Of a stretch of 13,841 nt of DNA, positions 8,001-13,841 are shown piece by piece. Source of the DNA: an uncultured Muribaculum sp. (GTDB taxonomy: Bacteria > Bacteroidota > Bacteroidia > Bacteroidales > Muribaculaceae); assembly GCA_947573015.1 (NCBI GenBank), contig CANPDS010000029.1, positions 1-13,841 on the forward strand, in the 5' to 3' direction. The position numbers were made by a program, and so were the translations under genes. The stretch's first letter is position 1, and the number at the start of each line of letters is the position of its first letter. The notes below the pieces were generated by a model that did no database searches, was not told the DNA's origin, and saw only the letters and a list, made by a program, of their open reading frames with translations.

Positions 8001-9671
8001 TCAGGCATTTTTGTTATTATCGTCCTCGCGAATCTCCACTCGACGAATTTTTCCGGATATCGTTTTAGGCAATTCCTTTACAAATTCAATCACACGCGGA
8101 TATTTGTATGGAGCGGTGACACGCTTAACATGGTTCTGAATATCCTTTATCAGTTCATCTCCGGCACGGCCCTCATACTCCTTGCTCAGCACTATCGTAG
8201 CCTTAACCACCTGTCCACGGATCTCGTCTGGAACACCGGTAATAGCGCACTCTACCACAGCCGGATGAGTCATCAGCGCACTTTCCACCTCAAACGGACC
8301 GATACGGTACCCTGACGATTTGATCACATCGTCAATACGGCCTACAAACCAGAAGTAACCATCCTCATCGCGCCATGCCACATCGCCGGTGTGATAGAGG
8401 CCGTCATGCATTGCTTCGTGGGTAAGCTGCGCATCATGTAGATATTCCTTGAACAGACCCAATGGTCGATGACTACCTTCAGGGAGCCGCACCACAATCT
8501 CACCATGCTGGCCATCTTCGACCGGATTACCTTCACCATCCACAAGATCGATATCATATTCCGGGCCTTTTCGCCCCATCGAGCCGGGCTTAGGCTCTAT
8601 CCATGGATATGTAGCTACCGTAAGGGTGGTCTCTGTCTGTCCGAAACCCTCCATGAGCTTTATACCGGTGAGACGCAGCCACTCTTCATAGACACTCGGA
8701 TTGAGAGCCTCTCCGGCAATAGTGCAATAGCGCAGTGTCGACAGATCATATTTGGTAAGATCCTCTCGTATCAGGAACCGGAACACGGTGGGTGGAGCGC
8801 AGAATGACGTGATGCCGTGATCATGGATCATGCGCAGTACATCAACCGGCTCAAACTTCTCAAAGTCGTACACAAACACATTGGCTCCGGCAATCCACTG
8901 TCCGTAGAGCTTGCCCCACACCGCTTTTCCCCAACCGGTGTCGGCAAGGGTAAGATGCAGGCTATTTTCATCCAGATCATGCCAATATGAGGCCGTAATG
9001 ATATGCCCGAGAGGGTATGTGAAATCATGCGCAACCATTTTGGGCTCTCCGGTTGTACCAGATGTAAAATACAGCAATGATATATCATCATTGGAGTTGG
9101 GTCGGTCAGGACGCACGAATGGCGCCGCACCGGCTATGCTCTTATTGAAGTCATACCACCCCTCAGGGACAAGCGGACCGGTAGAAATCAAAGCCTTTAC
9201 AGTAGGACACTCAGGCATAGAGCGCTGAATATGCCCGATCACCACCTCATCGCCGGTAGCTACAATAGCCTTTATGCCAGCTTTGTTACACCTATACACT
9301 ATATCATGTTCGGTGAGCAGGTGCGTGGCAGGAATCACTGTAGCACCGAGTTTATGGAGAGCCACTATCGCGAACCAGAATTGGTAATGACGCTTCAATA
9401 TCAGCATCACCATGTCGCCGCGACCTATACCAAGCGACTGAAAGAATGAGGCGGTGCGATCGCTCTCTCGCTTTATATCGGCGAAGGTAAACTGTATCTT
9501 TTCACCACGGTCGTTGGTCCAGAGCAATGCCGGTTTGTCCGGTTCTTTCTCGGCCCAGGCATCGACTACATCGTAGCCGAAGTTGAAATTCTCAGGTACA
9601 TTTACATGAAAATTGGTCATGAAGTCGTCGTACGACTCAAATCTGGTCTTATCTAAAAACTTTTCAAGCAT
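8001..9671 (-). CDS. AMP-forming acyl-CoA synthetase (ACSM/MacS-like)
   Basis: This adenylate-forming enzyme would activate a carboxylic acid with ATP to an acyl-AMP and then to acyl-CoA in the cytosol. The 556-residue product is complete and has the ANL motifs in order: YFTSGTTGEPKMVAH (201-215, phosphate loop), GFGQTETT (342-349), YHTGD (426-430), GRIDDVIKSSGYRIGPFEVE (444-463, hinge and CoA-facing region) and PKTISGKIRR (535-544) with the adenylation lysine K541. The N-terminus and overall pattern resemble medium- or branched-chain acyl-CoA synthetases such as mammalian ACSM and archaeal MacS rather than the longer acetyl-CoA synthetase Acs. The acid cannot be deduced. It lies 79 bases behind a XRE-cupin regulator on the same strand, a pairing that suggests the regulator senses the acid or its CoA ester. 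A phenylacetate- or propionate-type ligase is possible. Confidence 0.9.
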   Translation of the reverse strand: MLEKFLDKTRFESYDDFMTNFHVNVPENFNFGYDVVDAWAEKEPDKPALLWTNDRGEKIQFTFADIKRESDRTASFFQSLGIGRGDMVMLILKRHYQFWFAIVALHKLGATVIPATHLLTEHDIVYRCNKAGIKAIVATGDEVVIGHIQRSMPECPTVKALISTGPLVPEGWYDFNKSIAGAAPFVRPDRPNSNDDISLLYFTSGTTGEPKMVAHDFTYPLGHIITASYWHDLDENSLHLTLADTGWGKAVWGKLYGQWIAGANVFVYDFEKFEPVDVLRMIHDHGITSFCAPPTVFRFLIREDLTKYDLSTLRYCTIAGEALNPSVYEEWLRLTGIKLMEGFGQTETTLTVATYPWIEPKPGSMGRKGPEYDIDLVDGEGNPVEDGQHGEIVVRLPEGSHRPLGLFKEYLHDAQLTHEAMHDGLYHTGDVAWRDEDGYFWFVGRIDDVIKSSGYRIGPFEVESALMTHPAVVECAITGVPDEIRGQVVKATIVLSKEYEGRAGDELIKDIQNHVKRVTAPYKYPRVIEFVKELPKTISGKIRRVEIREDDNNKNA

Positions 9672-9750
9672 GATAACGAATCGATAGGTAGAGGTTAGAT
9701 ATGTCCTGAATACACCCGAATGTGTGACAGATATGATGCGCAGTAATTTA

Positions 9751-10299
9751 TCAGGATATAACAGCTATGATACGGGCGGTGCCTCCTATGGCTCGGAGGC
9801 CATGAGGACGAAGAGAATCAAACATTATGCTGTCGCCTTTATGCAGGTGTGTGACACGTCCACCGACAGATATCTCGATCTCTCCATCAAGCACATAGTT
9901 GAACTCATGTCCGCCATGTACATTGATCGTCATTGGCACATCCTCGGCTGATGGCTCGATTGTAACCAGAAACGGAGCCATGCATCTACGCTGAAATCCT
10001 GCGGCAAGATCCTGATAGCTATATGCCGCCGTGCGCTCTACTTTCACGCCACGTCCGGCACGTGTCACAAAATAAGAATTCATCGTCGGCTCCTCACCAA
10101 ACAACAAGGCGGCAAGCTCCACCCCATATGCCGACGCCAACCGATGCAGGAAACTGACAGGCACGTCACGCTGTCCGCTCTCATAGTCAATAAGTTGCTC
10201 AGGAGTGATACCACACTGCTGAGCCATCTCCTCAACTGAAATTTCGAGTGAATCGCGCAGACCGCGCAACCGCGCAGCAACATCTTGTATTTGCTTCAT
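9751..10299 (-). CDS. XRE-family transcription regulator with C-terminal cupin domain
   Basis: This is a DNA-binding regulator of 182 residues. A helix-turn-helix of the XRE type spans about 5-66, with MAQQCGITPEQLIDYESGQR (25-44) as the two recognition helices. After a linker, a small cupin barrel covers about 105-180. Cupin motif 1 is HGGHEFNYVLDGE (128-140) with H128, H131 and E132, and motif 2 is KGDSIMFDSLRPHGLR (154-169) with H166. These could hold a metal or a small ligand. Family members typically repress or activate the adjacent catabolic gene in response to a small molecule. Here the acyl-CoA synthetase follows by 79 bases, so an acid, acyl-CoA or related compound is a reasonable but unproven effector. 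A TACCTTTG -7 box lies 30 bases upstream of the start with a dyad behind it, suggesting autoregulation. Confidence 0.9.
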   Translation of the reverse strand: MKQIQDVAARLRGLRDSLEISVEEMAQQCGITPEQLIDYESGQRDVPVSFLHRLASAYGVELAALLFGEEPTMNSYFVTRAGRGVKVERTAAYSYQDLAAGFQRRCMAPFLVTIEPSAEDVPMTINVHGGHEFNYVLDGEIEISVGGRVTHLHKGDSIMFDSLRPHGLRAIGGTARIIAVIS

Positions 10300-10328
10300 A
10301 ACTTTCCTTTACTCAAATCAAAGAATCA

Positions 10329-10336
10329 CAAAGGTA
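10329..10336 (-). promoter_or_regulatory. -7 box for the regulator-ligase unit
   Basis: On the - strand this reads TACCTTTG, a perfect match to the Bacteroidetes TAnnTTTG -7 element, 30 bases upstream of the regulator ATG, giving a leader of about 23 bases. A T-run (GTTTTTC on the - strand) sits near the expected -33 position. It is the only recognisable promoter for the five leftward genes. Confidence 0.65.
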
Positions 10337-10357
10337 CTCATTTTATCAGAAAAACGC

Positions 10358-10371
10358 GTGTGAATGCACAC
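10358..10371. promoter_or_regulatory. Candidate operator dyad GTGTG-AATG-CACAC
   Basis: A perfect 5-base inverted repeat with a 4-base centre lies at or just upstream of the -33 region of the leftward promoter. A second one, CATGT-GCAGT-ACATG, lies at 10383-10397. Both are of a size suited to a dimeric XRE regulator such as the adjacent one. Short dyads occur by chance, so this is tentative. Confidence 0.35.
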
Positions 10372-10471
10372 CAATCTCTATCCATGTGCAGTACATGTAA
10401 GTAAGTCATGAAAATTATTACGAATTATTTAATTTTATATCTTAATACTCTCCGCGGCATTCTTTCGATGC

Positions 10472-10529
10472 TTTTTGCTCTCATCTTCAGTCGTGTAGAT
10501 TACTACACTCCTTCATCTTCAAGCAAAAA
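10472..10529. repeat. Concentric two-tier inverted repeat
   Basis: Outer arms TTTTTGCT (10472-10479) and AGCAAAAA (10522-10529) and inner arms GTGTAG (10493-10498) and CTACAC (10503-10508) share the same centre at 10500.5. The 13-base spacers on the two sides are equal in length, and each contains the direct repeat TCATCTTCA (10481-10489, 10513-10521). It lies in the divergent intergenic region, about 67 bases before the rightward -7 box. It could be a double operator or a hairpin in a transcript. Confidence 0.6.
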
Positions 10530-10595
10530 TCATCTGAAATTATGCACCCGGATAGTATAAAATAATTTTCAAGACTTACTTATAAAAATTATATG

Positions 10596-10603
10596 TACCT
10601 TTG
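10596..10603 (+). promoter_or_regulatory. -7 box for the secreted protein gene
   Basis: TACCTTTG matches TAnnTTTG exactly and is identical to the divergent box at 10329-10336. It lies 59 bases before the chosen ATG, giving a leader of roughly 50 bases. Its presence excludes the longer reading frame that would begin with GTG at 10603. The -33 side is A/T-rich and not clearly consensus. Confidence 0.65.
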
Positions 10604-10662
10604 TGTTCAAAATCCTATTCGGGATTTTATCATTTTGCAATCAATTCCACAGACTTTACAAC

Positions 10663-11415
10663 ATGAGATCAATTATATATACACTTTCCGTTCTACTCCT
10701 CTCTATATCAGCCCCTCTTGCCAATGCATCCACAAAAGCGACCCTCAACCGCGCATGGGTAGAGGCCGGTGTAATGAAACATGATCAACAAGGCCTGTCG
10801 GTACATGTAGATTTTGACCTTACCGAGGCAAAAAGCCGTCTTATAGGAGTGCAAGCAATATTTTATAGTCGCCCCGGAGGATGGGCACTACGCGACAAGA
10901 ACGACAAATATCGTCTGTCGCCATCACTCAACTACGTGGCCGCTTTCGACTATTTCCGTCCATCGGAAAACAACACAAAAGTAGGCGACTTCGAACTCTT
11001 CATCCCGGTAGAGGAGCTCCACCTCAACGCCGGACACAAATACCGTATCTACGCCCAACTTTCACTTTACGCCGATCCTGGTAAAAAAGGTGAGTTTCTT
11101 GCAGAAAGCGATTTCCTGCCCATTACCATTGATCTGACCGACGCACGCAATCCGAAGGCTATACCCGATTTTTCGCCCGTAATCACCATCGCCGAAGTGG
11201 CGCAGGCCAAGAAAGAGGGCAAACAGGTCGGTGTAGTCACCAAGCGCAACACAAAGGAGGAGAAAAAAGCGAAAGAAAAGAAAGCCAAACTGATGAAGTC
11301 AAAAAAATGGGGTTCACATGGCTCGAATGTCGAGAAAGACTCCATCGACCGTGCCACATTCTGGGTTAAAGAAGAGGTCGACTCCACAGCGCTACCCAAG
11401 CTATACATCGAATAA
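10663..11415 (+). CDS. Secreted beta-rich protein with lysine-rich tail, function unknown
   Basis: The 250-residue product begins MRSIIYTLSVLLLSISAPLA with a likely signal peptidase I cut near residue 22-23 (ANA-S), so it is exported. Residues about 27-160 form a beta-rich module: AWVEAGVMKHDQQGLSVHVD, then YSRPGGWALRDKNDKYR, FDYFRP, FELFIPVEELHLNAGHKY and a closing strand. From memory this resembles a small sandwich domain common in Bacteroidetes, often attached to proteases or kinases, and of unsettled function. Residues about 183-216 are very rich in lysine and glutamate (TKEEKKAKEKKAKLMKSKK), a probable flexible or helical charged segment, and the end is mixed. The start at 10663 is chosen because the longer frame from 10603 overlaps the promoter and places residues before the signal peptide. 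It is a single gene, convergent with the acyltransferase. Confidence 0.8.
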   Translation: MRSIIYTLSVLLLSISAPLANASTKATLNRAWVEAGVMKHDQQGLSVHVDFDLTEAKSRLIGVQAIFYSRPGGWALRDKNDKYRLSPSLNYVAAFDYFRPSENNTKVGDFELFIPVEELHLNAGHKYRIYAQLSLYADPGKKGEFLAESDFLPITIDLTDARNPKAIPDFSPVITIAEVAQAKKEGKQVGVVTKRNTKEEKKAKEKKAKLMKSKKWGSHGSNVEKDSIDRATFWVKEEVDSTALPKLYIE

Positions 11416-11444
11416 GCACCTGGCCCATAGACAGTTTGTCGGTG

Positions 11445-11473
11445 ATATCGGATCACTCAGAGGATCCCGATAC
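11445..11473. terminator. Possible hairpin between convergent genes
   Basis: TATCGGATC (11446-11454) can pair with GATCCCGATA (11463-11472) with one bulged base and a loop of about 8. It lies between the secreted protein gene (+) and the acyltransferase gene (-), where a terminator would be expected, but neither side has a T-run, so it is uncertain. Confidence 0.3.
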
Positions 11474-11484
11474 ACCCCATATCA

Positions 11485-12402
11485 TCATGTGCGGAACGTA
11501 TACTTAAGCGTGGGGACAGCACCCAGACTCTCCTTGAATACACACAGGCCATAGTTTGGCACACCATCCTCTGTAGCCGGTCCCAAATCGAGCAGACTTA
11601 ATCCCTGCAAATGATAATAATCATGCATATAGCATGACAACAAATTCATGGATCTGAGATGAGCATATCCTGGCATATCTCCCCAATATATCAATTCAAT
11701 CGCTCCATCCGCGACAGGATACATCATAGCTCCAGCAATATCATTACCATCATGCTCAACTAAAAAGAAATCTGCACCAACCAAACGGGAAGTCTCCACA
11801 ACATCATCCAGCGACATCCACACCGGTCGATTTTTACTGAAATGATTAGCCTCGACCAACCGGTATACTCTTTCTATATTCGTCACTGTTGGCTCGACTT
11901 TATACACAACAGCCCCAGTCGACATTGACTGGACAAGCAACCGTTTACAACTTTTAGTTATCCCATCACGGAAATCCCTACCCAAATCCAGATGATAGCT
12001 CACATCGAGGGTAGGCGTAAGGCCTGAGCGCTGCAACGAATTGATCGACTTCACAGTCATGCCAGAGTCATATATAGCAGGAGGGAGTGTTACCCTCAGC
12101 TTCAGACTTTCCGAGGCGACATAATCCAGAATCTCATGCCATACTGCATCCACTATTTCAAAGCGCTGCTCATGATTCGTCACAAGCCCTCCGAAAGGTG
12201 CCGAGAATGGACAATGCAGAGTGTCGCCACGACGGCCAAGAATGATCCCCGCACGCACCTTTGTATCACCGACAAATAGATAACGCACATCACCATCGTC
12301 ACATTTATGACGATTATGTTCGGAAAACGCCACCGAGTTAAAAACATGCGATGGCTTAGGGAACATCCGCTCAAACTCCTGAGCACTGACCGATTGTATC
12401 AT
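11485..12402 (-). CDS. GNAT/FemAB-like acyltransferase
   Basis: The 305-residue product looks like the two-lobed FemAB-like branch of the GNAT superfamily, which transfers acyl or aminoacyl groups to sugars, peptides or cell-wall precursors. No signal peptide is present, so it is cytosolic. Residues about 1-140 form a first lobe with LFVGDTKVRAGIILGRRG and the strand pair FSAPFGGL (66-73). KSCKRLLVQSMSTGAVVYKV (150-169) is the linker typical of this group. The second lobe contains FFLVEHDGNDIAGAMMYPV (212-230), AIELIYWGD (234-242) and a C-terminal LDLGPATEDGVPNYGLCVFK segment (271-290), which is the usual acyl-binding side. A canonical Q/R-x-x-G-x-G/A loop is not obvious. The substrate is not predictable; modification of surface polysaccharide is one possibility. 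It appears monocistronic. Family-level assignment only. Confidence 0.75.
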   Translation of the reverse strand: MIQSVSAQEFERMFPKPSHVFNSVAFSEHNRHKCDDGDVRYLFVGDTKVRAGIILGRRGDTLHCPFSAPFGGLVTNHEQRFEIVDAVWHEILDYVASESLKLRVTLPPAIYDSGMTVKSINSLQRSGLTPTLDVSYHLDLGRDFRDGITKSCKRLLVQSMSTGAVVYKVEPTVTNIERVYRLVEANHFSKNRPVWMSLDDVVETSRLVGADFFLVEHDGNDIAGAMMYPVADGAIELIYWGDMPGYAHLRSMNLLSCYMHDYYHLQGLSLLDLGPATEDGVPNYGLCVFKESLGAVPTLKYTFRT

Positions 12403-12425
12403 AAGTGTCTGTTTTAAATCATTAT

Positions 12426-12444
12426 GGCTGTTATTTAAACAGCC
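12426..12444. promoter_or_regulatory. Leader hairpin or operator before the acyltransferase
   Basis: GGCTGTT-ATTTA-AACAGCC is a perfect 7-base inverted repeat with a 5-base loop. It falls between the candidate -7 box and the start of the acyltransferase gene, so it would be in the 5' leader or overlap the transcription start. Its role is unknown. Confidence 0.45.
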
Positions 12445-12454
12445 ACTTACCTTA

Positions 12455-12462
12455 CAAATTTA
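12455..12462 (-). promoter_or_regulatory. Candidate -7 box for the acyltransferase
   Basis: On the - strand this reads TAAATTTG, fitting TAnnTTTG, 53 bases upstream of the ATG. The surroundings are A/T-rich and the -33 side is not clearly conserved, so chance is possible. Confidence 0.5.
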
Positions 12463-12527
12463 CAAATAAAAAATTCAACCCTGTCATGCCATACCCAACT
12501 TTTCTATTCATGCGTCATCATGTCAGC

Positions 12528-12575
12528 AAAAAACCTTACGGTGTGGCGAGAATATGATCTGCGCCACACCGTAAG
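12528..12575 (-). terminator. Rho-independent terminator of the esterase gene
   Basis: A perfect 14-base stem, CTTACGGTGTGGCG (12535-12548) with CGCCACACCGTAAG (12562-12575), has a 13-base loop. Read on the - strand, the stem is followed by GGTTTTTTGC, a good U-run, and it begins 29 bases past the esterase stop. The T-run is on one side only, so it acts leftward. Confidence 0.88.
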
Positions 12576-12603
12576 CTTATGGGATAAACACACAGAATGG
12601 CTG

Positions 12604-13695
12604 TTACTGTGCTGTAATGTTGTACTTTGCAAGAATATCCAGTATGGGCTGACGAATCGACATCATCCAGTTGTAATAGCCCATATCGGATGGATGAGTC
12701 TTATCAGTACATGTCGAGCCGTCGGTATCAGCCGCCGGGTATACTATGTAGATATTGGGATCAGTCTTCATGGCGTTGCGCACCACCTCCTCAGCAGCAG
12801 CCATCTTGGCAGCTTCGGTCTTATCGTTCTTGGTGTCGAAGTTGCGGCTACCGCGATAGATAGTCTGTTGGAAAATAATCGGTGTGGTGGGATGCTTTGC
12901 TCGCAAAGTCTTCAGGAACGCATCGAAATTCTCGCGAATCTCCGGTGCCTGAGGATTTGAAAATGCATCAAATACGAAAGCATCGGCCTCGGTATCAGCA
13001 AGCACCTTGGCGTAGCTCTGCTGTAGCTTTGAGTTGCCACTCACACCCAACGACCTCACATCAAGACCAGTAGAGCGCTGGAACTGCAACGGATAGGCCA
13101 TTCCGGCACGATTTGCAGAAACGCCATGAGTGAAGCTTGATCCCCAGAACACGATCTTATGCTTGAACGGATTAGGTGCGGCAGTAATCTTGGAACCCGG
13201 CTCAACGCCTACATAAACCTCGCCTACCTCGCTGCGAAGGGGCAGATAAAGCAGACACTCCTTCTCGCCGGGAGCCATATTCGATACCAGTGTGATGGGT
13301 TCACCTTTATCAGAAGGAAGACCCGACCCGGCATACATCCATTTACCATCACGCTTGATATAAAGGTCACATCCTGCGGACGCAACATCAGTGCCATTGT
13401 ATGCATGATGTTTGCGCTTATAGTCCATATTCACAAGAATACGGTCACTATTGGTGTTAAACACCAATGCCAGACCTGCTGACTCCAGATTGAGGCGACG
13501 GCGCTGATAGTCGGTGAAACCATCATATTTCACTGTGTCGACACGAACATAGCGTTCAGGAGTAGGCATCAGTTTTCCAATAAGGGTAAGATCCTTTCCA
13601 GGTACAAAGTCTGCCTTGGGAGCCTTTGCTTCACAGACAGAGGGCATAGCAACCAGCATAAGCATTGCCACTGCCAAAGATTTAATCACTTTCAC
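12604..13695 (-). CDS. Secreted SGNH/GDSL-type esterase with N-terminal GxDLY domain
   Basis: This is an exported hydrolase of 363 residues, probably a carbohydrate esterase or lipase-like enzyme. The signal peptide covers about 1-23 (VKVIKSLAVAMLMLVAMPSV, cut near CEA). Residues about 28-175 form the beta-sandwich module that precedes many SGNH enzymes, marked by AGCDLYI (107-113), the GxDLY signature. The catalytic domain starts at IVFWGSSFTHG (181-191) with S187 as likely nucleophile. Block II is LGVSGNS (216-222), block III DAFSNPQ (243-249) with N247, and the C-terminal pair is DKTHPSDMGY (331-340) with D331 and H334. The start is GTG at 13695; the next in-frame ATG, at residue 11, would delete the basic part of the signal peptide. 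It has its own promoter and terminator. In Bacteroidales such enzymes often deacetylate plant polysaccharides such as xylan, but no xylan genes adjoin it here. Confidence 0.9.
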   Translation of the reverse strand: MKVIKSLAVAMLMLVAMPSVCEAKAPKADFVPGKDLTLIGKLMPTPERYVRVDTVKYDGFTDYQRRRLNLESAGLALVFNTNSDRILVNMDYKRKHHAYNGTDVASAGCDLYIKRDGKWMYAGSGLPSDKGEPITLVSNMAPGEKECLLYLPLRSEVGEVYVGVEPGSKITAAPNPFKHKIVFWGSSFTHGVSANRAGMAYPLQFQRSTGLDVRSLGVSGNSKLQQSYAKVLADTEADAFVFDAFSNPQAPEIRENFDAFLKTLRAKHPTTPIIFQQTIYRGSRNFDTKNDKTEAAKMAAAEEVVRNAMKTDPNIYIVYPAADTDGSTCTDKTHPSDMGYYNWMMSIRQPILDILAKYNITAQ

Positions 13696-13708
13696 AACTT
13701 TATTTTAA

Positions 13709-13728
13709 ATTGGTTAGACGATTGGTTA
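13709..13728. repeat. Short direct repeat in esterase leader
   Basis: ATTGGTTA occurs twice (13709-13716 and 13721-13728), 12 bases apart, between the -7 box and the GTG start of the esterase. It could bind a regulator or be chance. Confidence 0.4.
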
Positions 13729-13735
13729 AGTACTG

Positions 13736-13743
13736 CAAAGATA
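13736..13743 (-). promoter_or_regulatory. -7 box for the esterase gene
   Basis: On the - strand this reads TATCTTTG, a perfect TAnnTTTG, 41 bases upstream of the GTG start. A TTG at 13761-13763 and a TTTG about 5 bases further sit near the expected -33 distance. Bases 13744-13841 beyond it are A/T-rich and hold no gene that I can see. Confidence 0.65.
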
Positions 13744-13841
13744 TGATTTTTATTCCGTTTCAATACAAACATTCCGGTATTTCAAAGCGAAAATATTCTA
13801 TCCTATATTTCATGCAAACATACTACTGATCAATCATCATA

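Noticed and set aside
9695..9756. TCCTGA and TCAGGA as a hairpin between the regulator and the ligase
   Set aside because: Short arms, a very long loop, and the right arm includes the regulator stop codon; likely chance.
10603..10662. Longer start (GTG) for the secreted protein
   Set aside because: It overlaps the TACCTTTG -7 box and would place 20 residues before a normal signal peptide.
1..13841. CRISPR array, tRNA, insertion sequence or phage-type module
   Set aside because: No regularly spaced repeats, cloverleaf, transposase motif or integrase was seen on either strand.

Overview
The window looks like chromosomal DNA from a Bacteroidales bacterium, plausibly a gut Muribaculaceae or Bacteroides relative. 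The evidence is four TAnnTTTG sequences (the Bacteroidetes -7 box) at sensible distances from starts, A/T-rich leaders without clear Shine-Dalgarno sites, a Nudix/winged-helix sugar regulator beside xylBA, and ProA/ProB sequences of Bacteroidetes type. The family is an inference; the order is fairly secure. No tRNA, rRNA, CRISPR array, insertion sequence or phage gene is visible.

Left part (1-4853, + strand): a D-xylose catabolic locus. The 3' end of a NrtR-type Nudix regulator (likely XylR) is cut by the window edge. It is followed by xylulokinase (xylB), xylose isomerase (xylA) and a XylE-type proton/xylose symporter. Together they import xylose, isomerise it to xylulose and phosphorylate it for the pentose phosphate pathway. 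A strong UUCG-loop hairpin lies between xylA and the transporter. A 16-bp hairpin after the transporter closes the locus and probably also ends the opposing unit.

Middle part (4884-10336, - strand): read from right to left, a XRE-cupin regulator, an AMP-forming acyl-CoA synthetase, proB (glutamate 5-kinase), a small exported protein of unknown function, and proA (glutamate-5-semialdehyde dehydrogenase). Gaps are 44-102 bases. Only the first gene has a recognisable promoter and no terminator is seen inside, so this may be one five-gene transcript, or two units joined by read-through. proB and proA carry out the first two steps of proline synthesis from glutamate.

Right part (10300-13841): a 363-base divergent intergenic region has identical TACCTTTG boxes facing outward and several dyads between them, including a concentric two-tier inverted repeat. 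Then come a secreted beta-rich protein with a lysine-rich tail (+), a GNAT/FemAB-like acyltransferase (-) and a secreted SGNH/GDSL-type esterase (-) with a clear terminator. These last genes appear to be separate units. Nothing here amounts to a clear new multi-gene system. The most unusual items are the concentric repeat, the exported protein embedded in the proline genes, and the regulator-ligase pair leading into proBA.
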